DNA from: Flagellimonas pelagia
GTDB taxonomy: Bacteria > Bacteroidota > Bacteroidia > Flavobacteriales > Flavobacteriaceae
Direction of reading: 5' to 3'
Assembly (NCBI RefSeq): GCF_003584135.1
Contig: NZ_QXFI01000013.1
Coordinates: 186,001-250,000, forward strand
Length of the DNA stretch: 64,000 nt
A program made the translations under genes and the position numbers. Of this stretch, positions 8,773 through 17,937 are shown in pieces (position 1 is the first letter of the stretch; each line of letters opens with the position of its first letter). The notes below the pieces were generated by a model. That model saw nothing but the letters and a program-made list of their open reading frames with translations, was not told the DNA's origin and did not search any database.

Positions 8773-9999
8773 TTATAAATAGATATGTGCTTGCAGTGTT
8801 AAAACCCCGGAACTATCACCGTTTCCAACTTTGGAATTGGCATATTCCAGTGTAAGCTTGGAATGGTGCCCTGTCATGAACAGGTTAGCCCCAATCCCAA
8901 ATCGGGTCGCATTGTCATCAATCGCATCAATGGTTCTGGTCTGGTATGACAAATAAGGTTGCACCCTTGACTTATCCGCCGCTCCAGGAATCAAATAGCC
9001 TACATGGCCGTAAATCATATTACCAGTTCCATAAGGGCCCAAGACAAAATTGCGACCATAATCATTGCTTTGGAAAACCCCGTATGCCGTGATGGCCGAA
9101 CCGTCATCAGCCAAGGGAGCGTCATAAAAAGCATCCACGGCGAAAATATTCACGTCCTCTCCTTCCAAATTTCCTGTTCCATCCATTACCACAACCCCAT
9201 TTCGATGGTTCAAGAAACCAGCTCCAATATTGAAGACCTTTTTGCTACCTAGGTACGTTCCCACCTTGTAAGGTAGGAAATTAGATTCTTCATCCAAGAA
9301 ATGGTAGTCAAAATATCCTTGTACCACCTTGCCGGCATTACCAGCTCCCAAAAGCTCCCTTCCACGATATACCGCCCTACCATTGGGGGTCGGGTCATTC
9401 CCCGAGTCCAAAGTAGTGGTAATGGCCTCATTATAGGAAACCCGATACTGTAACCTACCTACTTTACCTTTTAGGTAAACACCCAAATGACGGGCAAACT
9501 GGTCGCTAAGGCCCAAAGCGGCCCATGACTCCCTATTATTGTCCAAAGTCATGAAGTTCAGGGTGCTACTGTTGTTCAGTCGTGAAATTCCGTTCCAGTA
9601 ATGTAATCCAGAACCTGCGGCAATGTTCTTTCCAATTTGCCACTCTCCCCAGAAATCATGAAAGAACAATTGGGAAGATTCTCCTTTCCCTGTCGGGCTA
9701 AGGTTACTTCCATTCAAACTGTTCAACCCGAAATGGGTAAGGATCAAAAACTTTTTGTTCAATTGGGTAAATGTCAATACCCTGGCTCGTCTTACACTTA
9801 GGTTCAGGTTACTGGCATCGTCTGGAACATCATCGCTGTATTGGGCCCAAAATTGACCCCATGCAATGATTCGAAGATATTTTGAACCATCTTCGTTAAA
9901 ATTAATCTTGTAACCCCCCGTATATTCGGTGTTACCCTGCGAGAATGATTTAGGAATGAACAGAAGCGTAAGTGCCATTCCAAGAAGGATTCTTTTCAT
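8773..9999 (-). CDS. Outer membrane porin (phosphate-selective porin O/P-like)
   Basis: This 408-residue protein has a signal peptide (cleavage expected after residue 20, ...IPKSFSQ). The mature chain has alternating aromatic and polar strands and ends in LTLQAHIYL, typical of a barrel closing strand. Its general layout resembles the OprO/OprP-type porin family seen in Bacteroidetes. It is the first gene of the porin-DUF4212-actP unit, so it probably lets acetate or related anions cross the outer membrane. Substrate choice cannot be read from the sequence. Confidence 0.78.
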   Translation of the reverse strand: MKRILLGMALTLLFIPKSFSQGNTEYTGGYKINFNEDGSKYLRIIAWGQFWAQYSDDVPDDASNLNLSVRRARVLTFTQLNKKFLILTHFGLNSLNGSNLSPTGKGESSQLFFHDFWGEWQIGKNIAAGSGLHYWNGISRLNNSSTLNFMTLDNNRESWAALGLSDQFARHLGVYLKGKVGRLQYRVSYNEAITTTLDSGNDPTPNGRAVYRGRELLGAGNAGKVVQGYFDYHFLDEESNFLPYKVGTYLGSKKVFNIGAGFLNHRNGVVVMDGTGNLEGEDVNIFAVDAFYDAPLADDGSAITAYGVFQSNDYGRNFVLGPYGTGNMIYGHVGYLIPGAADKSRVQPYLSYQTRTIDAIDDNATRFGIGANLFMTGHHSKLTLEYANSKVGNGDSSGVLTLQAHIYL

Positions 10000-10042
10000 T
10001 TCAGTTTGGATGTTAGTGAGTTATGTGCATCACGAACATCCT

Positions 10043-10071
10043 AAAAAAAAGTACTGAAAGAAAAATCAGTA
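10043..10071 (-). terminator. Weak terminator after the InsA-like gene
   Basis: On the minus strand, TACTGA and TCAGTA arms with an 8-base loop are followed by one C and eight T residues. The stem is only 6 bp, so termination is probably partial. It lies between the InsA-like gene and the porin. Confidence 0.4.
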
Positions 10072-10095
10072 TATATTTTTGCTAAATACCTATAC

Positions 10096-10509
10096 TCAAT
10101 CCTTGAAACGGTCCCATTTTATCAACATGAACTTATCGCCGAGTTCAGTAACCAATTGGCCAGCTCCTTTTAAATTTTCTGGATTATTAAAGTATTTTTG
10201 AAGTTCCCCGAGATTCAAGATCTTATAGGTGGGATGGTATTTGGAATTGTATGGCCGCTTGATGTTGTATTTGCGGACCCAATTCATCACCGAAACATGG
10301 GAAACACCCAAGATTCTTTCAATTTCACGATACGTAAGCCCTTCTAAATAAAGCTGTAACGCTTTGTTTACGTAATAGTCATCTATCTGCTTTCCCAATT
10401 TGGGAACTGTAAAATAGTAGCCGCAGGATTTGCATTTGTAGCGTTGCCGTTCATTAATGACACCTGCTTTGGTGAATTCGGAGGAAGAACAATTTGGACA
10501 GCTTTGCAT
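10096..10509 (-). CDS. IS1 InsA-like zinc-ribbon/HTH protein, probable domesticated regulator
   Basis: This 137-residue protein has an N-terminal zinc ribbon with two Cys-x2-Cys pairs (CPNC near residue 4, CKSC near residue 27), then a helix-turn-helix near residues 57-77 (YREIERILGVSHVSVMNWV). This is the layout of InsA, the DNA-binding protein of IS1. About 60 further residues end in GDKFMLIKWDRFKD, which InsA lacks. No InsB catalytic frame, inverted repeats or target duplication lie around it, so it does not look like a live insertion sequence. It sits upstream of the porin-actP unit on the same strand. A role as a transcription factor for that unit is inference. Confidence 0.75.
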   Translation of the reverse strand: MQSCPNCSSSEFTKAGVINERQRYKCKSCGYYFTVPKLGKQIDDYYVNKALQLYLEGLTYREIERILGVSHVSVMNWVRKYNIKRPYNSKYHPTYKILNLGELQKYFNNPENLKGAGQLVTELGDKFMLIKWDRFKD

Positions 10510-10632
10510 TGGATATACTTAATTAGCATAAATATACCAAATTAGCTTTAAATATTTAAACAAAAAAATCCTTTAGAATAACGAAATCATAAATTTAAGC
10601 CCATAAATATTGAAAGGAAGGCAATTTGAGGG

Positions 10633-11586
10633 CTATTTAGCCAAAAATTCGCTGATATTACTGAAGATACGGTCCTCAATGTTGGAAATATCACTCTTTA
10701 CGAAATTTTCACCAGTGATGTTCTCGTATAATTCGATATATCGATTGGATACCGACTCGATATATTCATCCGACATTTCGGGAACGGATTGCCCTTCCAA
10801 GCCTTGGAAACCATTGGAAATGAGCCATTGTCTAACAAATTCTTTGGACAATTGTTTTTGTGCTTCCCCTTTGGACTGACGCTCCGCATATCCTTCCGCA
10901 TAAAAATAACGGGAAGAATCCGGCGTGTGAATCTCATCGATCAATACGATTTTGCCATCCTTGGTCTTACCGAACTCGTATTTGGTGTCTACCAAGATCA
11001 AGCCTCTTTTGGCAGCAATCTCGGTTCCCCTTTGGAAAAGAGCATGGGTGTACTGCTCTAGCACCTCATAATCTTCTTTGGAAACGATACCTCTTTTTAA
11101 AATATCCTCTTTGGAAATATCCTCATCATGGTCCCCTTTTTCGGCCTTGGTTGCCGGAGTGATGATGGGGCTGGGAAATTTGTCGTTTTCCTTCATTCCT
11201 TCGGGCATGGGTACGCCGCACAACATTCTTTTGCCAGCTTTGTACTCCCTGGCTGCGTGTCCGGAAAGGTATCCGCGTATCACCATTTCAACCTTAAAAG
11301 GCTCACAAGCCACACCTACCGCAACGTTGGGATCAGGAGTGGCCATCAACCAGTTAGGCACAATGTCCTCCGTATCCTTCATCATTTTGGTGGCTATCTG
11401 GTTCAAGATCTGACCCTTGTAAGGAATACCCTTGGGCATGACCACATCAAAAGCGGACAAACGGTCCGTGGCCACCATTACCAAAACATCATTTTGAAGG
11501 GTATATACCTCCCTCACCTTACCTTTATAAACAGATTTTTGTCCCGGAAATTCAAAGTCCGTGGACATCAACGTATTCAGTCCCAT
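10633..11586 (-). CDS. purC: Phosphoribosylaminoimidazole-succinocarboxamide synthase (SAICAR synthetase)
   Basis: At 317 residues this matches the longer eukaryote-like form of PurC. The enzyme joins aspartate to CAIR using ATP in purine synthesis. Recognisable stretches are YKGKVREVY near the N-terminus, the [20 protein letters not shown] segment, [11 protein letters not shown], and [31 protein letters not shown], which holds the metal and substrate residues. It begins one base after the phoH stop, so the two genes are co-transcribed. Confidence 0.96.
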   Translation of the reverse strand: MGLNTLMSTDFEFPGQKSVYKGKVREVYTLQNDVLVMVATDRLSAFDVVMPKGIPYKGQILNQIATKMMKDTEDIVPNWLMATPDPNVAVGVACEPFKVEMVIRGYLSGHAAREYKAGKRMLCGVPMPEGMKENDKFPSPIITPATKAEKGDHDEDISKEDILKRGIVSKEDYEVLEQYTHALFQRGTEIAAKRGLILVDTKYEFGKTKDGKIVLIDEIHTPDSSRYFYAEGYAERQSKGEAQKQLSKEFVRQWLISNGFQGLEGQSVPEMSDEYIESVSNRYIELYENITGENFVKSDISNIEDRIFSNISEFLAK

Positions 11587-11587
11587 A

Positions 11588-12547
11588 TTAGAATTGATTT
11601 TGGTGCTCTATGTTTTTATAGGCATCGATGACCTTTTTCACCAATCTATGTCGGATCACATCCTTATCATCCAAATAAATAATGCTGATGCCATCCACAT
11701 CCTTTAATATCAAAAGTGCTTCCTTTAATCCTGAAATGACCCTTCTCGGCAAATCGATCTGACCTGGATCACCCGTCAATAAAAATTTGGCATTCTTGCC
11801 CATCCTGGTCAAGAACATTTTCATTTGGGCGTGGGTGGTGTTCTGGGCCTCATCTAAAATCACGAAGGCATTGTCCAACGTGCGCCCCCGCATGAAGGCC
11901 ATGGGCGCAATTTGGATAGTACCGTCCTCCAAGTATTTGGCCAGTTTTTCCGCCGGAATCATATCCCTAAGGGCATCATATAACGGCTGCATGTAGGGGT
12001 CTAGTTTCTCTTTAAGATCACCGGGTAAAAATCCCAGGTTCTCCCCTGCTTCCACCGCCGGGCGTGTCAATATGATACGTCGTACCTGCTTTTCCTTGAG
12101 CGCCTTCACGGCCAAGGCCACCCCAGTATAGGTTTTTCCCGTACCAGCCGGACCAATGGCAAAGACCATATCGTCTTTTTTGCAGGCATCCACCACTTTA
12201 CGTTGGTTGGCAGTCTGGGCCTTGATCAAGCGACCGTTTACCCCGTGGACCAAAACATCCCCACTGCTCTTGGAAGAAGTATAGTCCTCCTCGCTGGTAC
12301 TGGTAAGGATACGCTCGATCATGTTCTCGTCCAACTTGTTGTACTTGGCAAATTGGCCCGTGATCTCATCAAAGCGCTTGTCAAACTCCTCAAGGAGTTC
12401 TTCATCACCATAAACTTTGATCTTGTTACCCCTGGCTACAATCTTTAACTTTGGAAAGTATTTTTTGAGCAGTTCGATGTTTTCGTTTTGCTGCCCGAAA
12501 AATTCTTGGGGGCTGATGTCCGTAAGTTCTATTATAAGTTCGTTCAA
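11588..12547 (-). CDS. PhoH family ATPase/RNA-associated protein
   Basis: The 319-residue protein carries a Walker A motif GPAGTGKT at residues 132-139 and a Walker B-like segment [21 protein letters not shown], followed by [21 protein letters not shown], all diagnostic of the PhoH family. The N-terminal 100 residues resemble a KH-like nucleic-acid-binding domain. PhoH proteins bind ATP and are linked to RNA metabolism and ribosome maturation. The start is set by ATG at 12547 ([10 protein letters not shown]). It is transcribed with purC. Confidence 0.93.
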   Translation of the reverse strand: MNELIIELTDISPQEFFGQQNENIELLKKYFPKLKIVARGNKIKVYGDEELLEEFDKRFDEITGQFAKYNKLDENMIERILTSTSEEDYTSSKSSGDVLVHGVNGRLIKAQTANQRKVVDACKKDDMVFAIGPAGTGKTYTGVALAVKALKEKQVRRIILTRPAVEAGENLGFLPGDLKEKLDPYMQPLYDALRDMIPAEKLAKYLEDGTIQIAPMAFMRGRTLDNAFVILDEAQNTTHAQMKMFLTRMGKNAKFLLTGDPGQIDLPRRVISGLKEALLILKDVDGISIIYLDDKDVIRHRLVKKVIDAYKNIEHQNQF

Positions 12548-12667
12548 AAAAAGTGAGGTGTTACAGTTGTTTTTGAAGAATTATATTCTTTCTTTTTTAA
12601 CTAATTTTACAACGCAAACTTAACCAAAAATCAATTTGAGCGGGCAAAAACATATCAACAGTATTGC

Positions 12668-13498
12668 ATGGCAATCATAACCTTAACAACAGATTTTGGC
12701 TACAAAGATCACTTTGTGGGTGCTGTTAAAGGGGCGATTCTGGGCAACCTCCCCGATGTTACCATTGTTGATATTTCACATGCCATCAATCCCTTCAACA
12801 TTCAAGAGTGTGCCTACATCCTGAAAAACGCCTACCGATCGTTTCCAGTGGGAACGGTTCATGTGGTGGGGGTCGATTCGGAATGGTCACCTGAAAATCA
12901 GCATATTGTGGTGCAGGTGGATGGTCATTATTTTGTAAGTGCGAACAGTGGTGTGATTTCGTTGATCACTTCCGAAGTGAAACCCGAAAAAGTGGTAGAG
13001 ATCAACTTGCCCAATACAGAACCTGGCTCTTTCCCTGTATTGAACATTTTCGTGCAGGTGGCCTGCCACATTGCCCGTGGTGGAAAACTTGAAATCATCG
13101 GAAGAAGTTTTGATGAACTGAAGGAACTCCGTGAATTTGAACCGCGAATTATCAACAATGGCAAGTCCATTTCTGGCAACGTGATCTATATCGATAACTA
13201 TGGCAATGTGGTCACCAACATTCAAAAAGGACTTTTTGAGGCCTATCGCAACGGACGCGATTATGAGATTATAGCCCGGACCACTAAAATCAGTAAGGTT
13301 CACCATAGTTACAACGGGATCATCAATTACAGTCTGGATCGTTCGCAACGCATGGGGCCTGGGGATGCCTTGGCACTTTTCAACTCTGCAGGTTATATAG
13401 AACTTGCCATTTATAAGAGTGACCTGAATTCCGTGGGTGGGGCATCTTCCCTGCTCGGGTTGAATTATCGGGATACTGTAACCATAAATTTCCTTTAA
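12668..13498 (+). CDS. S-adenosyl-L-methionine hydrolase (DUF62 / SAM hydroxide adenosyltransferase)
   Basis: The 276-residue protein begins MAIITLTTDFGYKDHFVG, the signature start of the DUF62 family. It keeps VDIDYGN-type residues as YIDNYGNVVTN and the Asp-Pro/His pocket segments (VHVVGVDSEW). Family members hydrolyse SAM to adenosine and methionine or form halogenated adenosines. Without a fluorinase-type loop the hydroxide form is likeliest. It stops one base before the ABM gene and heads a run of four tightly linked genes ending in gldG. The link to gliding is unknown. Confidence 0.92.
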   Translation: MAIITLTTDFGYKDHFVGAVKGAILGNLPDVTIVDISHAINPFNIQECAYILKNAYRSFPVGTVHVVGVDSEWSPENQHIVVQVDGHYFVSANSGVISLITSEVKPEKVVEINLPNTEPGSFPVLNIFVQVACHIARGGKLEIIGRSFDELKELREFEPRIINNGKSISGNVIYIDNYGNVVTNIQKGLFEAYRNGRDYEIIARTTKISKVHHSYNGIINYSLDRSQRMGPGDALALFNSAGYIELAIYKSDLNSVGGASSLLGLNYRDTVTINFL

Positions 13499-13801
13499 AT
13501 GTTGACCCGTATCGTAAAACTGACCTTTAAACCCGAAAATATTCCTAGTTTTGAGCAAATCTTTGCGGAAACTAAAAACGGAATCTTGGCATTTGAAGGT
13601 TGTAACATGGTGGAACTCTATCAGGATATCAACAATCCCTGCATATTTTTCACCTATAGTTTTTGGGATACGCCCGCGGATCTGGAGAAATATAGGAACT
13701 CCGATTTTTTCAAAACGGTTTGGGGAAAGACCAAACTGCTGTTCTCCGATAAACCAGAAGCCTGGAGCGTGAATAAAGTCCAATCTACAAACCCATCTTA
13801 A
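13499..13801 (+). CDS. Antibiotic biosynthesis monooxygenase (ABM)-fold protein
   Basis: This 100-residue protein has the single ferredoxin-like ABM fold pattern: MLTRIVKLTFKPENIPSF, then CNMVELYQDINNP, then FFTYSFWDTPADLEKYRNSDFF. ABM proteins form dimeric alpha-beta barrels that include quinol and haem monooxygenases, but many have unknown substrates and act without cofactors. It starts directly after the SAM hydrolase stop, and its stop codon overlaps the gldF start by one base, so the genes are translationally coupled. Confidence 0.85.
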   Translation: MLTRIVKLTFKPENIPSFEQIFAETKNGILAFEGCNMVELYQDINNPCIFFTYSFWDTPADLEKYRNSDFFKTVWGKTKLLFSDKPEAWSVNKVQSTNPS

Positions 13802-14532
13802 TGTTCGCAATTTTTAAGAGAGAGGTACGGTCCTTTTTTACATCGCCCATTGGTTATTTGATCGTGGGATCCTTTTTATTGCTCAATGGACTTTTTTTGT
13901 GGGTCTTTAAAGGACAGTACAACATTTTTGATTATGGATTTGCCGACTTGGGCAATTTCTTTTTGCTCGCACCATGGATCTTTATCTTTTTAGTGCCTGC
14001 CATCACCATGAAGAGCTTTTCGGAAGAGCGGAAAATGGGAACCTTGGAGTTATTGTTGATCAAACCTGTTTCGGTATGGAAACTGGTTTTGGGCAAGTTC
14101 TGGGGAGCCGTTCTTTTATGTGTGATTGCTGTAGTGCCCACAATCGTCTATGTTTTTGCCATTTCCAAATTGGGCATGACCGAAGGTAATTATGATTTGG
14201 GGATTGTACTTGGGTCCTACTTCGGACTGCTCTTTTTAATCAGTTCCTACACGGCCATCGGGGTGTTTGCCTCTACCCTTTCCGATAATCAAATTATAGC
14301 ATTTTTGGTGGGGATCTTAATATGCTTTTTGATTTTTAACGGATTTGATGCCACCGCCTCACTTTTTTCCAATGGGGAAACCCAAGAGGTTTTAAAAGGA
14401 TTCGGTGCCAAGGCCCATTTTGATAGTATAGCCCGCGGGGTTATCGATACGAGGGACCTTGTTTATTTTGTATCGCTGACCTTAGTGTTCCTGTATCTCA
14501 CGTTTCAACGTTTAAAACAATTGCCACGCTAA
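13801..14532 (+). CDS. gldF: Gliding motility ABC transporter permease GldF
   Basis: The 243-residue protein begins MFAIFKREVRSFFTSPIGYLIVG and has six membrane helices. The MKSFSEERKMGTLELLLIKPVS cytoplasmic loop is typical of ABC-2 permeases and of GldF. In flavobacteria GldF works with GldG and the ATPase GldA, which is not encoded here, in gliding or exopolysaccharide-related transport. Start and stop overlap the neighbours by one base each. The gldFG-dnaN order is a common arrangement in the family. Confidence 0.95.
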   Translation: MFAIFKREVRSFFTSPIGYLIVGSFLLLNGLFLWVFKGQYNIFDYGFADLGNFFLLAPWIFIFLVPAITMKSFSEERKMGTLELLLIKPVSVWKLVLGKFWGAVLLCVIAVVPTIVYVFAISKLGMTEGNYDLGIVLGSYFGLLFLISSYTAIGVFASTLSDNQIIAFLVGILICFLIFNGFDATASLFSNGETQEVLKGFGAKAHFDSIARGVIDTRDLVYFVSLTLVFLYLTFQRLKQLPR

Positions 14533-16196
14533 TGGGAAAGTTTTGGATTGCCATATTGAAAGCCGTGGTTGCGCTGATCGTACTGAATATCTTGGCAAGT
14601 TTCGTGTACACACGTTTTGACCTGACCGAAGACCAACGTTATACCCTTTCACAACCTGCTGTGGAAGTAGCCCAAAAATTTGATTCCCCTGTCATCATCG
14701 ATATTTTGTTGGATGGGAACATTCCTGCGGAATTTTCCAAATTGAAGGCAGAGACCGTTCAATTGATGGAATCCTTTGTGGCCAAGAACAAAAACATCAC
14801 TTACAGTTTGGTGGACCCTTTGGCTGATGAAACCCAAGCAGAACAGACCATTGCCGAGCTCCAAAGTCTGGGATTAAAACCTGCAAATGTCACCATTGAA
14901 GAAAACGGAAAAGTTTCCAACGAACTGGTTTTTCCTTGGGCCATGGTCAATTATAAAGATAAGACGGTCAAGGTTCCGCTGCTCAAGAACAAGCAGGGAT
15001 CCACGGCCGAAGAGCGAATTAACAACTCCGTACAACAACTGGAATATTCCTTTGCGGATGCTTTTACCAAATTAAGCACTACCCATAAAAAAAGTATTGC
15101 CGTTATTAAGGGCAATGGAGAATTAGGCGACATCTACATTGCGGATTATTTGACCACGGTGAGGGAATATTACAACATAGGTGCCATTACTTTAGATTCC
15201 GTGGCCAACAATCCCCAAAAGGTGTTGGACCAGCTCAAGAACTTTGATATGGCCATCATCGCCAAACCGACCGAAGCGTTCACGGATGGGGAAAAATATG
15301 TGATGGATCAATACATGGTACAGGGCGGTAAATCCATTTGGATGATCGATCAGGTGGCCATGGAAATGGACAGCATTTATGCTGGCGGCGGAAGTTCCTT
15401 TGCCTTGCCCCGAGAACTCAACCTGAAAGACCTGTTCTTTAAATATGGGGTAAGAATCAATCCCGTTTTGGTAAACGACCTATATTTTACACAAATCGTT
15501 TTGGCCACGGGCGAAGGAAACGATTCCCAATACAATCCCCTGCCCTGGTATTATTACCCAATGGTGTTTTCACGGAACAACCACCCCATCAATACCAATA
15601 TTGAAGCGGTGCGACTCCAATTTACCAGCCCTATGGATGTTTTGGAAAACGATTACCAAAAGACCATTTTGTTGCAGAGTTCCCCATTGTCCAAAACGGA
15701 CGGGGTACCAAGGCAGATCAGTTTGGATATGATTATGACCCAGCCTGATCAGGCTACCTATAACAATGGGAACCTTTCTCTAGCTGTTTTGATCGAGGGG
15801 AATTTCACCTCCATGTACAAGAATAGAGTAAAACCCCTAAAACTGACCAATGCTTTGGAAGAAGGCCCGGCCAATAAAATGATCGTGATCTCCGATGGGG
15901 ATATCATAAAAAATCAACTCAGGAACAACCGTCCGTTGGAACTTGGTTATGACAAATGGACCAGCAACTTTTACGGCAATAAGGAATTCTTGGTGAACAG
16001 CACCAATTACCTCTTGGACAATACCGGGCTTATCAACATACGGAACAAAAAAGTGGCCATTCCGCTACTCGATGTAAAGAAGATTGCTGAACAAAAAACA
16101 AAGTGGCAAATGATAAACATTGGGCTTCCAGTACTTTTGACCTTGGTCTTCGGCCTTTTTTTCGGTTTTTACCGCAAACGGAAATTTAGTGCCTAA
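14532..16196 (+). CDS. gldG: Gliding motility-associated ABC transporter substrate-binding protein GldG
   Basis: The 554-residue protein has an N-terminal membrane anchor (about residues 7-27), a large periplasmic ABC_transp_aux domain (YTLSQPAVEVAQKFDSPVIIDILLDG; GGKSIWMIDQVAMEMDS near residues 270-290) and a C-terminal helix (MINIGLPVLLTLVFGLFFGFY) followed by a basic tail. This is the full GldG layout. The start overlaps the gldF stop by one base. It forms the membrane complex with GldF. Confidence 0.95.
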   Translation: MGKFWIAILKAVVALIVLNILASFVYTRFDLTEDQRYTLSQPAVEVAQKFDSPVIIDILLDGNIPAEFSKLKAETVQLMESFVAKNKNITYSLVDPLADETQAEQTIAELQSLGLKPANVTIEENGKVSNELVFPWAMVNYKDKTVKVPLLKNKQGSTAEERINNSVQQLEYSFADAFTKLSTTHKKSIAVIKGNGELGDIYIADYLTTVREYYNIGAITLDSVANNPQKVLDQLKNFDMAIIAKPTEAFTDGEKYVMDQYMVQGGKSIWMIDQVAMEMDSIYAGGGSSFALPRELNLKDLFFKYGVRINPVLVNDLYFTQIVLATGEGNDSQYNPLPWYYYPMVFSRNNHPINTNIEAVRLQFTSPMDVLENDYQKTILLQSSPLSKTDGVPRQISLDMIMTQPDQATYNNGNLSLAVLIEGNFTSMYKNRVKPLKLTNALEEGPANKMIVISDGDIIKNQLRNNRPLELGYDKWTSNFYGNKEFLVNSTNYLLDNTGLINIRNKKVAIPLLDVKKIAEQKTKWQMINIGLPVLLTLVFGLFFGFYRKRKFSA

Positions 16197-16207
16197 GTGT
16201 TGATAAT

Positions 16208-16243
16208 TTTGTTTCTTTGCTAATACCATTTAAGATATATTTG
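16208..16243 (+). promoter_or_regulatory. Candidate Bacteroidetes-type promoter of dnaN
   Basis: A perfect TAnnTTTG element, TATATTTG, lies at 16236-16243. TTTG motifs lie 16 and 24 bases upstream of it, on either side of the usual spacing. It is about 75 bp before the dnaN start, in the only gap between gldG and dnaN. Confidence 0.45.
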
Positions 16244-16318
16244 CTTTTATCGATTTTAACAGTCCCGTTTACGGTTGAATATACCTTGAACAGGCCAAAA
16301 TGCTAAAGAATTTCTTTG

Positions 16319-17437
16319 ATGAAGTTTATCGTATCCAGTACATATTTATTGAAACAACTACAGGTTTTGGGAGGAGTTATCAACAACAGTAACACCTTGC
16401 CAATCTTGGACAATTTTTTGTTCGATCTCAAAAAGAACCAACTAACGGTATCCGCATCCGATCTCGAGACCACCATGAGCTCTGTTTTGGAAGTGGATTC
16501 CGATTCAGAGGGTGCCATTGCCGTACCGGCCCGTTTGTTGTTGGATACCTTAAAAACCTTCCCGGAACAACCATTGACCTTTGTGGTTGAGGACAACAAT
16601 ACAGTAGAGATTAGCTCCAACCATGGTAAATACGCCTTGGCCTATGCCGATGGTGCCGAGTTTCCCAAGGCAGTGGAAGTTTCCAATCCAAGCTCCACTA
16701 CCCTTTTGGGCGATATTTTAGCTACGGCCATCAACAAGACAATCTTTGCCGCCGGTAATGATGACCTTCGCCCAGTGATGAGCGGTGTGTTCTTCCAGTT
16801 CTCACCGGAAAATTTGACCTTCGTTGCTACGGACGCCCATAAATTGGTGAAATATCAAAGACAGGATGTAAGCGCCTCCCAGGTGGCGGAATTCATCATG
16901 CCGAAAAAACCATTGAACTTATTGAAGGGTATTTTGGCAGGTTCCGAATCCGAGGTGACCATCGAGTACAACGATAGCAACGCCAAGTTCATTTTTGACC
17001 ATACCGAACTGATCTGTCGATTAATCGATGGGAAATATCCGAACTACGAAGCAGTTATCCCAAAGGAAAACCCGAACAAACTGACCATTTCAAGAAACCA
17101 GTTCTTGAGTTCGGTGCGTAGGGTTTCCATTTTCTCCAACAAGACCACGCACCAGATTCGTCTGAAAATTGCCGGTGCTGAATTGAATATCTCCGCAGAG
17201 GATGTGGATTACAGCAACAAGGCCGAAGAAAGACTTTCCTGCTCCTACCAAGGGGATGATATGCAAATTGGCTTCAACTCTAGGTTTTTGGTGGAAATGC
17301 TCAATAACCTCTCTTCCGATGATGTTTCCCTGGAAATGAGTTTGCCCAACAGGGCAGGTATCCTCACCCCAATCGATGGATTGGACGAAGGAGAACACGT
17401 TACCATGCTTGTAATGCCTGTAATGCTCAACAATTAG
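16319..17437 (+). CDS. dnaN: DNA polymerase III beta subunit (sliding clamp)
   Basis: The 372-residue protein matches the three-domain clamp family in length. Segments include MKFIVSSTYLLKQLQVLGGVINNSNTLPILDNFLF, the GVFFQF...ATDAHKLVKY end of domain 2, and the terminal VTMLVMPVMLNN strand that builds the binding cleft. The protein forms a dimeric ring that tethers polymerase to DNA. The ATG at 16319 is preferred over an adjacent in-frame TTG. It sits alone between gldG and a convergent DUF4870 gene and is far from dnaA, which is normal for Bacteroidetes. Confidence 0.97.
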   Translation: MKFIVSSTYLLKQLQVLGGVINNSNTLPILDNFLFDLKKNQLTVSASDLETTMSSVLEVDSDSEGAIAVPARLLLDTLKTFPEQPLTFVVEDNNTVEISSNHGKYALAYADGAEFPKAVEVSNPSSTTLLGDILATAINKTIFAAGNDDLRPVMSGVFFQFSPENLTFVATDAHKLVKYQRQDVSASQVAEFIMPKKPLNLLKGILAGSESEVTIEYNDSNAKFIFDHTELICRLIDGKYPNYEAVIPKENPNKLTISRNQFLSSVRRVSIFSNKTTHQIRLKIAGAELNISAEDVDYSNKAEERLSCSYQGDDMQIGFNSRFLVEMLNNLSSDDVSLEMSLPNRAGILTPIDGLDEGEHVTMLVMPVMLNN

Positions 17438-17458
17438 AACAATACCAGCCATATATGT

Positions 17459-17491
17459 AAAAGCTGGAATTTTATTCCAGCTTTTCTTTTT
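17459..17491. terminator. Bidirectional terminator between dnaN and the DUF4870 gene
   Basis: Twelve-base arms (AAAAGCTGGAAT and its complement) surround a 3-base loop. The stem is followed on the plus strand by a T-rich tract (CTTTTTT), with an A run on the other side. It sits exactly between two converging genes. Confidence 0.85.
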
Positions 17492-17850
17492 TATAGAAAT
17501 TTAATCGTAAGGAAATATGAGGGTGATTCTCCATTGGAGGCTCTTACCGCATTTACAATGGGTAAAATAAACCCTAAGATTCCTGTTGTGATCAATCCCA
17601 AGATTCCAAGGCCCAACAACAATATGGCCGGAATACTGATGATAATATAAAGGAAAAGGCTTAATTGTAAATTGATGATGGCCTTTCCATGCTCATCCAT
17701 ACCTTCCACACTGTTTCTTGTGGACAACCAGATAATCAAGGGAGTGATGAACCCCCCAAAACCGATGGCGTAGGACAACAATTGGGTAAGGTGGGTAATG
17801 GCCAGCAAAGTGTTGTCCGTTCTAGCTACTTTTTCATTGATGACTTCCAT
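17491..17850 (-). CDS. DUF4870 domain membrane protein
   Basis: This 119-residue protein has three membrane helices (about residues 22-42, 62-82, 86-106). The sequence pattern LTQLLSYAIGFGGFITPLIIWLSTR with GKAIINLQLSLFLY matches the DUF4870/Tic20-like family of small membrane proteins of unknown role. It converges on dnaN across a shared terminator and is transcribed away from mnmE. Confidence 0.85.
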   Translation of the reverse strand: MEVINEKVARTDNTLLAITHLTQLLSYAIGFGGFITPLIIWLSTRNSVEGMDEHGKAIINLQLSLFLYIIISIPAILLLGLGILGLITTGILGFILPIVNAVRASNGESPSYFLTIKFL

Positions 17851-17924
17851 TTTTGATTGATTTTGATGATTTAACCTATTAGTATACCTTTTTGCAAAAA
17901 TGTTACATCGGGCCAGCTAATTTG

Positions 17925-17932
17925 TATTTTTG
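17925..17932 (+). promoter_or_regulatory. Candidate -7 element of mnmE
   Basis: TATTTTTG fits TAnnTTTG and ends 5 bp before the mnmE ATG. This would give a leaderless or nearly leaderless transcript. No well-spaced -33 element is visible. Confidence 0.3.
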
Positions 17933-17937
17933 CCAAC

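Noticed and set aside
12887..13810. 307-residue minus-strand frame opposite the SAM hydrolase and ABM genes
   Set aside because: The plus-strand genes have clear families and tight coupling; the antisense frame has no recognisable domain.
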